DNA of 33,230 nucleotides, from assembly GCA_020439555.1 (NCBI GenBank), contig JAGQSN010000088.1:1-33230 (forward strand). The letters run 5' to 3'. Below the pieces are notes generated by a model, which worked only from the letters and a program-made list of their open reading frames with translations, was not told the origin of the DNA and ran no database searches. This document shows, piece by piece, positions 16,580 through 25,223 of this stretch. Numbering within the stretch: position 1 is the stretch's first letter; each line of letters starts with the position of its first letter. Both the position numbers and the translations under genes were made by a program. This DNA comes from Acidimicrobiales bacterium. GTDB lineage: Bacteria; Actinomycetota; Acidimicrobiia; Acidimicrobiales; Iamiaceae.

Positions 16580-18811
16580 GTGGCAACGAGCACATCTGTT
16601 CCCGTGGCTCCGCCGACGCGGCTTCGCAGGCTGGTCGACCGCCTGCCCAAGGTCCTCGGCGTCCACCACGGTGGAGCGAACTACCGCTACGTCGACTCAC
16701 CCGGTCAGGGTCCCGTCATCGCGAGCCGCGCGGCGGAGGCCTGGGTACGCACGACCTGCGGCTACTGCTCGGTCGGTTGCGGGATGCGAATCGGGGTGCG
16801 TGACGGGGTCGCGGTCACCGTGCAGGGCGACCCGGAGCATCCGGTCAACCGTGGCCGCCTCTGCCCGAAGGGCCTTTCCGAGCACCTGATGATCCGGGCC
16901 GATGGTCGCCTGCTGACCCCGATGGTGCAGGGCGTTGCGGTCGGCTGGGACGACGCGTTCGACGTGGTCACGGAGCGGTTCAAGGCGCTCATTGCGGAAC
17001 ACGGACCGGAGAGCGTCGCCGTCCTTTCCACCGGCCAACTCGTGACCGAGGAGTTCTACGCGCTCGGCAAGCTCGTGCGGCTCGGCATGGGTCTCGCCCA
17101 CTACGACGGGAACACCACCCTGTGCATGGCGAGCGCCGTGTCCGGTTACAAGCTCAGCTTCGGCACCGACGGCCCGCCCGGTTGCTACGAGGACTTCGAA
17201 CAGGCCGACCTGGTGGTCCTTTGGGGCGCCAACATCGCCGACAACCACCCGCTGCTCACGCCACGGGTACTCGGTGCCAAGGACCACCAGACCCTCGTGG
17301 TCGTCGACCCCAGGGTCACCAAGTCGGCGATGATCGCAGACGTCCACCTGCCGGTTCGTCCCCGGGGCGACATCGCGCTGCTCAACGGGGTCCTCGTCGT
17401 GCTCGTCGAGGAAGGTCTGGTGGACCTCGACGAAGCCCGCGCACGCGTCGACGGAGTCGACGACCTGCTCGCCCACCTCGACGACTGGAGCGTCGAGCGC
17501 GCGGCGCACGAGAGCGGGTTGTCGGAGGATGCGATACGCGACCTCGCCCGCAGGATCGGGTCTGCGGAGCGCTGCACGATCGCCTGGACGATGGGCGTCA
17601 ACCATTCGGTCCAGGGCACGCACACGGTGACGCTCATCAACACCGTCGCCCTGCTCACCGGCAACATCGGCAAGCCGGGAGCGTCGCCGTTCTCGATCAC
17701 CGGTCAGTGCAACGCGATGGGCACCCGGGAGACCGGTTTCACCGCCTCGATGCCGGGCTACAGGGGCTACGACGTCCCGGAGCACCGGGCCGAGCTGGCC
17801 CGCCTCTGGGGCATCGAGGAGTCACGGCTGCCGACCGAACGCGGCCGCGCCTACCCCGACATCGTCAACGCCGTCATGTCGGGGCAGATCAAGGGCCTGT
17901 GGATCATCGGCACGAACCCGCTCGTGTCGTTCCCGAACCGGGAGGTCCTGGAACTGGCGTTCCGGCAACTCGACCTGCTGGTGGTGCAGGACGGCTTCGA
18001 GACCCCGACCACGAAGGTCGCCGACGTCGTGCTGCCGGCGGCGATCTGGGGGGAGAAGGACGGCACGTTCACCAACAGCGAACGTCGGGTGTCACGTGTG
18101 CGCGCGGCTGTCGAACCACCGGGACTCGCCCGCACGGACTTCGACATCTTCATGGCGTTCGCCGAGCGATGGGGTTGCCGGGACGAACTGTTCCCCGGCT
18201 GGGTCACGCCGGAGGACGCGTTCGGCGAGTGGCGGAAGGTGTCGGCCGGGCGTCCGTGCGACTACAGCGGCATCACCTACGAACGCATCGCGGCGGCCGG
18301 TGGCGTGCAATGGCCGTGCCCGGCCGACGACCCCGACGTGCCGCTCGGGGGAACGGCGCGGCTCTACACGGACCGGAAGTTCAACCGGCCGGGTGGCAGG
18401 GCGATGGTCCATCCGGTCGAACCGCAGCCGATACGGGATGCGCCCCGGCCCGCCTATCCGCTGCTGCTGAACACCGGGCGGACTGTCGAGCACTGGCACA
18501 CCCGCACCAAGACCGGCCGGATCGCCGTGCTCGAGGGACTGTCCCCGGAGGCGTGGGTCGAGGTCCACCCCGACGACGCCGCCCGCTACGGCCTGCGCAG
18601 CGGTGACCTGGCGACGGTTCGCTCCGAACGCGGCGTGGTGGAACGGATCCGGGTCCGGGTGACCTCGATCGTCCGACCGGGTGAGGTGTTCATCCCGTTC
18701 CACTGGAACGAACGCTGCGCCAACCGTCTCACCGACGACCAGTTCGACCCGATCAGCCGCGAACCCAACTACAAGCAGTGCGCAGTGCGGATCGAGCGCT
18801 CCACCGCCTGA
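16580..18811 (+). CDS. nasA: Cytoplasmic molybdopterin nitrate reductase (NasA/NapA type catalytic subunit)
   Basis: The 743-residue enzyme should reduce nitrate to nitrite at a bis-MGD molybdenum centre. CGYCSVGCG and RLCPKG hold the [4Fe-4S] cysteines (Cys60, Cys63, Cys67, Cys95). TLCMASAV gives Cys182, the expected molybdenum ligand as in NasA/NapA. LLNTGRTVEHWHTRTKTGR and EPNYKQCAVRI mark the C-terminal cofactor-binding domain. There is no Tat signal, so it is cytoplasmic. About 55 residues precede the cluster domain, longer than usual. The GTG at 16580 was chosen because a TGAGGG lies just upstream and the frame before it lies inside the DmsBC gene. Other related oxidoreductases (formate dehydrogenase-like) are possible, but the nirBD neighbours favour nitrate. 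No nitrate transporter gene is in the window. Confidence 0.85.
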   Translation: MATSTSVPVAPPTRLRRLVDRLPKVLGVHHGGANYRYVDSPGQGPVIASRAAEAWVRTTCGYCSVGCGMRIGVRDGVAVTVQGDPEHPVNRGRLCPKGLSEHLMIRADGRLLTPMVQGVAVGWDDAFDVVTERFKALIAEHGPESVAVLSTGQLVTEEFYALGKLVRLGMGLAHYDGNTTLCMASAVSGYKLSFGTDGPPGCYEDFEQADLVVLWGANIADNHPLLTPRVLGAKDHQTLVVVDPRVTKSAMIADVHLPVRPRGDIALLNGVLVVLVEEGLVDLDEARARVDGVDDLLAHLDDWSVERAAHESGLSEDAIRDLARRIGSAERCTIAWTMGVNHSVQGTHTVTLINTVALLTGNIGKPGASPFSITGQCNAMGTRETGFTASMPGYRGYDVPEHRAELARLWGIEESRLPTERGRAYPDIVNAVMSGQIKGLWIIGTNPLVSFPNREVLELAFRQLDLLVVQDGFETPTTKVADVVLPAAIWGEKDGTFTNSERRVSRVRAAVEPPGLARTDFDIFMAFAERWGCRDELFPGWVTPEDAFGEWRKVSAGRPCDYSGITYERIAAAGGVQWPCPADDPDVPLGGTARLYTDRKFNRPGGRAMVHPVEPQPIRDAPRPAYPLLLNTGRTVEHWHTRTKTGRIAVLEGLSPEAWVEVHPDDAARYGLRSGDLATVRSERGVVERIRVRVTSIVRPGEVFIPFHWNERCANRLTDDQFDPISREPNYKQCAVRIERSTA

Positions 18812-18882
18812 CCTTTCGACTCGCTGCGCTCGCTCAAGGATCGCTCTTCGTCGGTTGAGTGGAGCGGAGCGGAGTCGAAACC
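18812..18882. repeat. REP-like imperfect inverted repeat, with a partial third copy to about 18917
   Basis: CTTTCGACTCGCTGCGCTCG (from 18813) and, after 12-13 bases beyond the left arm's end, GGTTGAGTGGAGCGGAGCGG followed by AGTCGAAACC (18853-18882), are imperfect reverse complements. They form a long hairpin starting one base after the nasA stop. Similar TTTCGACT...GAGCG palindromes are scattered through many actinobacterial genomes between genes. A further partial unit, CTTTCGACTGCGCTCATGTC, follows at 18902-18921. It may serve as a transcription end for the nitrate operon. Confidence 0.7.
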
Positions 18883-18959
18883 TCGTAGTGCGCCTTTCGA
18901 CCTTTCGACTGCGCTCATGTCGACTCCTGGCCCCGAGGCCGTTGCTACGCTCGCCGCGA

Positions 18960-20705
18960 ATGACCGAAACCACACCGGACGCGGTCGCTGCGGACGCGCC
19001 GGATGGCGGCGTCGGCAGCGGAGACGAAGTCGCAAGCGAAGGCGAAGCCACCAGCGGCAGCCAGTCGTCGGGGATCGTGGAGCGACTTCGCGCCGTCGAC
19101 CCGACTACGTGGATCTTCGCCGTGGCGGTCGTCGCGACCGTGCCGTTGGTCCTGTTCCACTACGGGCGTCACCAGTGGTTCCTCCGTGACGAATGGTTCC
19201 TGCTGACCGACAACTCGGGCTTCCCGCCGCTGCTGGAGCCGAGCGCCGGTGCGCACTGGGTGGCGATCCCCCGCCTCATCTACCGCGCGCTGTGGAGCGT
19301 GTGGGGGGTGACCACCTACAGGCCCTACGCGATCGCCAACCTGCTGCTGCACCTCCTGATGGTCGTGATGCTCCGCGAGTTGATGCGTCGAAGCGGCATC
19401 AACCGGTGGCTCGCCACCGCGGCAGCGATCCCGATGCTGCTGTTCGGTCCGGGGCAGGAGGGCCTGCTGCTGGCCTTCCAGGTCGGCTTCACCGGCTCGA
19501 TGGCTTGGGGGCTCCTCCAACTCGTCCTCGCCGACCTCGGCGAGGACCGGATCCAACGCCGGGACTACCTCGCCCTCGGGGCAGGCCTCCTCGCGATCAC
19601 GTCCTCCGGCATCGGTGTGACGACCACGTTCCTGGTCGCGCTCGCTCTGCTCATCCGACGCGGCTGGCGCTCCGCCGCCTTCCACTCGGTCCCCCTCGGG
19701 ATCATCTACACGGCGTGGATGAAGCTCGAACACGTCCAGACGGCGCCGCTCGGGCGGCCGAGCCTGTCGCAGGTCTACGAATGGGACAAGTGGGCAGTGA
19801 AGTCCACGTTCCTCGGGCTCGGCTACTTCAAGATCATCGCCATCGCGTACATCGCGCTCATCGTCGTCGCGGCGATCCTGGTGATCGGACCCTGGCGCGA
19901 CCGGACCTGGCCCGAGCTACGCAAGGAACTCGGCATCCCCGTCGCCATGGCCGTGACCGTCCTCTTCTTCGCCACCACCTCGTCCCTGGGTCGCTGGTAC
20001 ATCGGCCCGAAGGGCGCCGGCGCCAGCCGCTACGTGTACCTGCAGGCGGCCTTCCTGCTGCCGCTGCTCGCAGCCAGCGCGCAGATCATCTCCCGCCGCT
20101 GGAAGGTCCTTCTACCGGGGTTCGTGGCTCTGTTCCTGATTCCGGTGCCCTTCAACACCCGGCAGTTCGGACACTCGTTCTTCAACGAGAACTACTACTC
20201 GTACCGCCGTCGGGTCCTGACGACGGCCGTCCGCATGCCGTTCGCCACGGAGGTTCCGCCGGACGTCCGACCGGTGCCGGACCCGTTCGACGGTCCGGGA
20301 CTCACCATCGGGTTCCTGCTCCAGGCCGAGCGCGAAGGCCGGTTGAACCCGTCGACCAACGAACTCTCCTTGTGGGAGATCGCCGAGTTCAAGGTGCGTC
20401 TCGGATTCGCGCAGGACATCGAACCTCCCGGGGAGATCCAGTGGGGCGAGTGCAAGCAGGCGCGTTCCGTGGTCATAACGCCCGAGAAGGGCCAGAGCTA
20501 CGCCATCAACAAGGCGGTGGACGTCCAGTTCGTCGGTCGTGGAAAGAACGGGAAGGGTCGGCCTGCGTCCCCTCCGGTGAGGTTCCAGGCGGACGGGCTG
20601 AATCCCCTTCACATGACTGCGACACTCCCGGACCTGCGTCTGAGGATCAAGCCTGCCGACGGCAAGGGAAAGGTCGCGGTCTGTCCGACCGAACCGGCGA
20701 AGTAG
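18960..20705 (+). CDS. Polytopic membrane protein, possibly GT-C type glycosyltransferase
   Basis: The 581-residue protein starts with an acidic, Ser/Gly-rich cytoplasmic tail (about 45 residues), then a first membrane helix (residues 51-67). Directly after this helix comes FLRDEWFLL with Asp77-Glu78. An acidic pair in the first outside loop is the usual mark of GT-C glycosyltransferases, which use polyprenyl-linked sugars. Around ten further hydrophobic segments follow, with a non-membrane C-terminal region of about 180 residues (from GHSFFNENYYSYRRRV on) outside or inside the membrane. I do not recognise a named family. No Shine-Dalgarno precedes the ATG; TACGCT at 18946 fits a leaderless -10. 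It stands alone between the REP-like repeat and the lipid genes. Confidence 0.7.
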   Translation: MTETTPDAVAADAPDGGVGSGDEVASEGEATSGSQSSGIVERLRAVDPTTWIFAVAVVATVPLVLFHYGRHQWFLRDEWFLLTDNSGFPPLLEPSAGAHWVAIPRLIYRALWSVWGVTTYRPYAIANLLLHLLMVVMLRELMRRSGINRWLATAAAIPMLLFGPGQEGLLLAFQVGFTGSMAWGLLQLVLADLGEDRIQRRDYLALGAGLLAITSSGIGVTTTFLVALALLIRRGWRSAAFHSVPLGIIYTAWMKLEHVQTAPLGRPSLSQVYEWDKWAVKSTFLGLGYFKIIAIAYIALIVVAAILVIGPWRDRTWPELRKELGIPVAMAVTVLFFATTSSLGRWYIGPKGAGASRYVYLQAAFLLPLLAASAQIISRRWKVLLPGFVALFLIPVPFNTRQFGHSFFNENYYSYRRRVLTTAVRMPFATEVPPDVRPVPDPFDGPGLTIGFLLQAEREGRLNPSTNELSLWEIAEFKVRLGFAQDIEPPGEIQWGECKQARSVVITPEKGQSYAINKAVDVQFVGRGKNGKGRPASPPVRFQADGLNPLHMTATLPDLRLRIKPADGKGKVAVCPTEPAK

Positions 20706-20787
20706 CCGGTCGACGGTCGTTTGATCCCGGCCGCCGTGCCCGCAAGTTCCGGTACCCGGTCCTCGCGCATCGTGAAAGGCTTGGCGC

Positions 20788-22416
20788 ATGGAGTTCAACC
20801 TCGCCGATCTCTTCGAGTCCGTGGTCCGCACCGTGGGGGACCGGACAGCCATCGTCTCCGGAGATCGACGGCTCACCTACGCGGCGCTCGACGACAGGGC
20901 CGGCCGACTCGCCGCCGTCATGTCCGATGCCGGAATCGGCCCGGGTCATTTCGTGGGCATCCAACTGCCGAACTGCACCGAGTACATCGAGGCGATGCTC
21001 GCTGCGTTCAAGATCCGCGCGGTACCGGTCAACGTCAACTACCGCTACGTGGACTCCGAACTCCGTCACCTCTACGCGGACGCGGGGCTCGTCGGACTCG
21101 TGCACCACGTCGACTACTCGGCCGCGGTCGGCGGGGCTCTCGACGCCATGGCGGAGCGGCGCCTGGTCCTCTCGGTCGGCCCTGGTGGCGACTACGAGTC
21201 CACGATCGAAGGAGCAGAGCCGCCCGAACGGTTCCCGTCACGATCCGCGGACGACCTCTACTGCGTCTATACGGGCGGCACGACCGGCCTCCCCAAGGGT
21301 GTCATCTGGCGGCACGAGGACATCTTCTTCGCGGCGATGGGAGGCGGAGATCCGTACCAGTTCGGGGACCACATCACGAGCGCCGACGAACTCGCCGGAC
21401 GTATCCCCGACCCAGGAATGGTCGCTCTCCCGGTGCCGCCCTTCATGCACGCCGCCGCTCACTGGCTGGCGTTCGGGATCTTCTTCGGCGGCGGGACCGT
21501 CGTCACCCTCCCGGGAGGGCGCTTCGACGCCGAGGTGACCTGGGGGCTCGTGGACGCGGAGAAGGTCAACATCCTCGTGGTCGTCGGCGACGCCATGGCC
21601 AGACCGCTGGCTGACGTGCTCGAGAACGAACCCGACCGCTACGACCTCTCGTCGTTGATGGCGCTCGGTTCGGGGGGTGCACTCCTCTCCCCGTCCACGA
21701 AGGCACGCCTTCGCAACCTTCGCCCCGGTCTGATCGTGAAGGACGCCTTCGGGGCGTCGGAGACCGGTCAACTCGGAGGTGCGCCTCCGCCCGACGACCC
21801 TGACGGTGCGCCGCGGCTCCACGTCGACGAACGCACGAACGTCTTCGACGACGAGCTGAGACCGGTCGCCGCGGGTTCGGGCGACGTGGGACTGCTGGCC
21901 AGGGGAGGGCGCGTTCCGCTCCGCTACCTCGGCGACCCCGACAAGAGCGCGGCGACCTTCGTCACCGTCGACGGGGTGCGCTGGTCCCTGCCCGGAGACC
22001 TGGCGACGGTCGAGGAGGACGGAACGATCGTCGTTCTGGGAAGGTCCTCGCAGTGCGTCAACACCGGCGGTGAGAAGGTCTACCCCGAGGAGGTGGAGGC
22101 CGTTCTCAAGGCCCACCCCGACGTGGCGGACGTCGTCGTGGTCGGCGTGCCCGACGAGACCTGGGGTCAGGCCGTCGCAGCGGTCGTCCAACCGCGGCCC
22201 GGACGCCGACCGACGCTGGAGGACCTACGGGAGTCGGCCCGTGCGAGTCTGGCCGGCTACAAGCTTCCTCGGCACCTGACCCTGGTGGACGACGTGGTCC
22301 GCTCTCCGTCGGGCAAACCGGACCACCGATGGGCGAAACAGGTCGCGTCGGCAGCCCTCGACTCGCCGGCTGACGTCCCGGGCACCGGCGAGACGGATCG
22401 GGGTGGTTCGGGATGA
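20788..22416 (+). CDS. Acyl-CoA synthetase (AMP-binding, FadD-like)
   Basis: The 542-residue enzyme activates a carboxylic acid with ATP to acyl-AMP and then acyl-CoA. YTGGTTGLPKG (161-171) is the ATP-binding P-loop, GASETGQLGG the substrate/adenine loop, and SLPGDLATVEEDGTIVVLGR the hinge region. Lys510 in SPSGKPDH is the likely adenylation lysine. The length and the GGDPYQFGDHI insertion resemble actinobacterial FadD proteins of the steroid/fatty-acid type, but chain specificity cannot be read. Its stop overlaps the start of the wax synthase gene by four bases, suggesting that it supplies acyl-CoA to that enzyme. Confidence 0.9.
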   Translation: MEFNLADLFESVVRTVGDRTAIVSGDRRLTYAALDDRAGRLAAVMSDAGIGPGHFVGIQLPNCTEYIEAMLAAFKIRAVPVNVNYRYVDSELRHLYADAGLVGLVHHVDYSAAVGGALDAMAERRLVLSVGPGGDYESTIEGAEPPERFPSRSADDLYCVYTGGTTGLPKGVIWRHEDIFFAAMGGGDPYQFGDHITSADELAGRIPDPGMVALPVPPFMHAAAHWLAFGIFFGGGTVVTLPGGRFDAEVTWGLVDAEKVNILVVVGDAMARPLADVLENEPDRYDLSSLMALGSGGALLSPSTKARLRNLRPGLIVKDAFGASETGQLGGAPPPDDPDGAPRLHVDERTNVFDDELRPVAAGSGDVGLLARGGRVPLRYLGDPDKSAATFVTVDGVRWSLPGDLATVEEDGTIVVLGRSSQCVNTGGEKVYPEEVEAVLKAHPDVADVVVVGVPDETWGQAVAAVVQPRPGRRPTLEDLRESARASLAGYKLPRHLTLVDDVVRSPSGKPDHRWAKQVASAALDSPADVPGTGETDRGGSG

Positions 22417-23789
22417 AGGTCATGTCGGGCCTCGATGCCCGCTTCCTCTACTCGGAGACCCCGACCGGCCACATGCACACGATGAAGGTCGTCGTCGTCG
22501 ACGTGTCCGGTCGCCGGTTTCCGTTGGAGGAGGTCGGGATCCCGTCGTTGATCGAGGAACGACTCCAACGGATGCCGATGCTGAGGCGCCGGGTGATCCC
22601 GATGCCGCGCGGTCTGGGGAACCCGGTGGTCGTGGACGACCCCGACTTCGACATCGCCAGGCACCTCCGGTTCGTGACGGCTCCCGAACCCGGCGGTCAA
22701 CACGAACTCGACCGGATGATCGCAGCCATCGCCGGTGTGGCGCTGCCTCGTGATCGCCCCCTGTGGGAGCTCACCGTCGTCGATGGTCTCGCCGGCGGTC
22801 ACGTCGCGTTCGTGATGAAGCTCCACCACGCGATCGCCGACGGGGTCGCGTCCGTGGCGATGCTGGACAACGCGTTCGTCGTCGACGAGTCCGAAGCGGT
22901 CGCGGAACCGTTCTCGCCCGAACCGCTGCCGTCTCGGCGACGTCTTCTCCGCGCATCGATGCGAAGCGGCGCTCGGGCGGCTCGCACTGCGCCTCGAGCC
23001 GTGTCTCGCACCGTCACCGGACTTCGTCACGCCCGCGCGGTGAAGCGTTCGTTGACCGCACGAGTGCCCGGGCCGTTCGCAGGCCCACGCGCACCCTTCA
23101 ACGTGTCATTGACTACGGACCGAACCTTCGCCGGGCTGGAGGTCCCACTCGAAGATCTGCTCGCGGCCAAGAAGGCGGCCGGCGCGTCGCTGAACGAGAC
23201 GTTCCTCGGCCTTTGCGGCGGGGCGTTGCACAGGTACATGCAACGCCTCGGCCGACTGCCGAGGTCCAGCCTGATCGCGTCGGTGCCGATGGCAACCCGG
23301 ACCGACCGTCATCGCCTGAGCGGCAACCACGTGGACAACCTGTACCTGCCGCTGCGCAACGACGTGCTCGATCCCCGGCGCCGCATCGAGTCCATCCGTG
23401 AGTCGTCGATCGCGGCCCGTCAGGTCCGGGAGGAGTTCGGGTCGGATCTGTTCGAGTGGAGGTCCGGGCTGGTCCCTGCCGCGTTCCACGGTGTGATCCC
23501 GCGCCTGTGGGGGTCGACCCATCTGGCCGACCGTGTGCGCCCGCCGCTCAACCTCATTGCGTCGTGCGTGCGAGGTCCCCGTGACCGGCTCGAACTGGAA
23601 GGTGGTGTGGTCACGTCGCTGTTCTCGTCGGGTCCGATCCTCGAGGGCATCGGGCTCAACGTCACCGCCTGGTCCTACGCGGGCACGATGTTCATCTCGG
23701 TACTCGGATGCTCCGCTTCTCTGCCGGACCCGTGGGCCCTGACCCGGGACATGGCCGAAGAACTGGACAGTTGGTCGAGCTGGGTGTGA
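22413..23789 (+). CDS. Wax ester synthase / acyl-CoA:diacylglycerol acyltransferase (WS/DGAT)
   Basis: The 458-residue acyltransferase transfers the acyl group of an acyl-CoA to diacylglycerol or a long-chain alcohol, making triacylglycerol or wax ester. The active-site motif HHAIADG is at 138-144, with His139 as the base. RPLWELTVVDGL (PLW motif) precedes it, and NHVDNLYLPL lies in the C-terminal half. The C-terminal LIASCVRGPRD stands where many members have an NVPGP-type turn and is a variant form. Actinobacteria usually carry several such genes. It is coupled by ATGA to the acyl-CoA synthetase and followed by an alpha/beta hydrolase, so the three probably form one operon for storage lipid turnover. 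Confidence 0.9.
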   Translation: MKVMSGLDARFLYSETPTGHMHTMKVVVVDVSGRRFPLEEVGIPSLIEERLQRMPMLRRRVIPMPRGLGNPVVVDDPDFDIARHLRFVTAPEPGGQHELDRMIAAIAGVALPRDRPLWELTVVDGLAGGHVAFVMKLHHAIADGVASVAMLDNAFVVDESEAVAEPFSPEPLPSRRRLLRASMRSGARAARTAPRAVSRTVTGLRHARAVKRSLTARVPGPFAGPRAPFNVSLTTDRTFAGLEVPLEDLLAAKKAAGASLNETFLGLCGGALHRYMQRLGRLPRSSLIASVPMATRTDRHRLSGNHVDNLYLPLRNDVLDPRRRIESIRESSIAARQVREEFGSDLFEWRSGLVPAAFHGVIPRLWGSTHLADRVRPPLNLIASCVRGPRDRLELEGGVVTSLFSSGPILEGIGLNVTAWSYAGTMFISVLGCSASLPDPWALTRDMAEELDSWSSWV

Positions 23790-23868
23790 CTGCGGTCGTG
23801 CAGCGGAGCCTGTTCGCCGGAGCCGGTCCCCGATAGCGTCGGTCTCGCCACCGAACGGGAGGGGCGAG

Positions 23869-25167
23869 ATGACGACTGCCGCACTGGCTGACGTGTCCGA
23901 CGATGTACCGGCGACCGGGAGCGACGCGACCCAGTCTCCTCCGTGGTGGCATCCCGAAAACACCGTGGCGAAGGTGACCGGGGCGGCTCGTGGGATCGAG
24001 AGGCGACTCGCACGCCAGCCTCTCGCACGGTTGTCGCTGGCGGCTCCGAGGACGGCTCGCTACGTGATCGGCGAGATGTTCGGTGAGGACGTACCGGGGG
24101 TGCCGCCGGCGCGACTCACTCCGGCTCTGGTCGGCCAGGTGTTGATGGACGAGTCGATCATGGCCGTGGCTGTCGGACCGAACCGCTTCCCGCGTCGTGA
24201 CGACTACGTGCGAGTCGGCGGGGAGTTGACGGAGGCGCACGCCCTTTTCGAGAAGCGCGGCTGGCTGGAGGACCCGGCGTCGTACCACCGGACACCGCCG
24301 CCGCTGGACGAACCGGCCGTCACCCGGGGCTGGGCTCTCGGCCACAGCTATGAACGGATCTGGTGGCCGAGCGCGTACTCACCCCATGAAGGGGTGCCTG
24401 GTTCACAGCGGTGGCTCTCGATCGAGCCGAACAGAACGGCGTCGGCCTGGTTGCTGCGCCACCGGGATCACAGCCGTCCGTGGGTCGTCTGCGTGCACGG
24501 CCTCGGTACCGGTTCGGTGTTCATGGATCTGTTCAGCTTCCGGGCCGCGTACCTCCACGAGGAGCTCGGTCTCAACGTCGCGGCGATCGTGCTTCCGGCA
24601 CACGGTGCTCGTCGCAGGACCCGTTTCAGTGGGGAGGAGTTCCTCGGGTTCGACCTGATGAACAGCGTCCACGGCCTGACCCAGGCCGTCTGGGACGTCA
24701 GGAGGTTGGTCGGTTGGGTCCGCCGACAGGATCCGGCCGGCGTGGGCTTGTTCGGTGTGTCCCTGGGAGGGTTGGTCGCCGGACTCGTCGCCGCATTCGA
24801 GCCCGATCTCGACATGGTGCTGGCGGGGATCCCGATCGTGGACTTTCCCGACCTGATCGAACACCACGCTCCGCGGCACTTGTTGATGAGGAGCATCGAG
24901 CACAACATCCTCAACGGCACCGCCCAGGAGGTTCACCGGGTCGTCTCGCCCCTGGCTCTTCCGGTCGTCGCTCCACCGGAATCGCTGGCCGTGTTCGCCG
25001 GTCTGGGTGACCGCCTCGCCACCACCGAACCCGCGCGTCGCCTCGCCGAACACTGGGGGTCACCCGAGGCTTGCTGGTACCCCGGCAACCACGTCGGCTA
25101 CCTCTGGTCCGGCGCGGTGTGGCAGTTCGTGACCGCGGTACTGGAGCGACGCGGTCTGACTGCCTGA
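23869..25167 (+). CDS. Alpha/beta hydrolase (lipase/esterase-like)
   Basis: The 432-residue protein has the alpha/beta hydrolase core in its second half. HGLG at 210-213 would form the oxyanion hole, GVSLGG carries nucleophile Ser298, GLGDRL gives Asp381 and GNHVGYLW gives His408. The first 200 residues are an unusual extension without recognised domain, containing Trp- and Pro-rich pieces. No signal peptide was seen. GGGAGGGG-like sequence (GGGAGGGGCGAG) precedes the ATG. It follows the WS/DGAT gene by 79 bases and may hydrolyse storage lipids or esters; the substrate is inferred from context only. A strong hairpin ends the unit. Confidence 0.85.
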   Translation: MTTAALADVSDDVPATGSDATQSPPWWHPENTVAKVTGAARGIERRLARQPLARLSLAAPRTARYVIGEMFGEDVPGVPPARLTPALVGQVLMDESIMAVAVGPNRFPRRDDYVRVGGELTEAHALFEKRGWLEDPASYHRTPPPLDEPAVTRGWALGHSYERIWWPSAYSPHEGVPGSQRWLSIEPNRTASAWLLRHRDHSRPWVVCVHGLGTGSVFMDLFSFRAAYLHEELGLNVAAIVLPAHGARRRTRFSGEEFLGFDLMNSVHGLTQAVWDVRRLVGWVRRQDPAGVGLFGVSLGGLVAGLVAAFEPDLDMVLAGIPIVDFPDLIEHHAPRHLLMRSIEHNILNGTAQEVHRVVSPLALPVVAPPESLAVFAGLGDRLATTEPARRLAEHWGSPEACWYPGNHVGYLWSGAVWQFVTAVLERRGLTA

Positions 25168-25179
25168 GGTCCTGCCGGA

Positions 25180-25217
25180 CCCGTGCGGCCCGACGGAACC
25201 ACGCCGGGCCGCACGGG
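25180..25217. terminator. Bidirectional hairpin terminator between convergent genes
   Basis: CCCGTGCGGCCCG (25180-25192) and CGGGCCGCACGGG (25205-25217) form a perfect 13-bp stem with a 12-base loop. It lies between the stop of the hydrolase gene (plus) and the stop of the phasin-like gene (minus). There is no T-run on either side, as is common in high-GC actinobacterial terminators. Confidence 0.75.
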
Positions 25218-25223
25218 CACTGC

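Noticed and set aside
17122-18606. Open frame of about 490 codons inside nasA
   Set aside because: Low-complexity Arg/Gly/Pro composition in an alternate frame of a gene with clear cofactor motifs.
19193-21538. Long plus-strand open frame overlapping the membrane protein and acyl-CoA synthetase genes
   Set aside because: Composition is Arg/Gly/Pro-rich without any domain, and it spans two well-supported genes in another frame.
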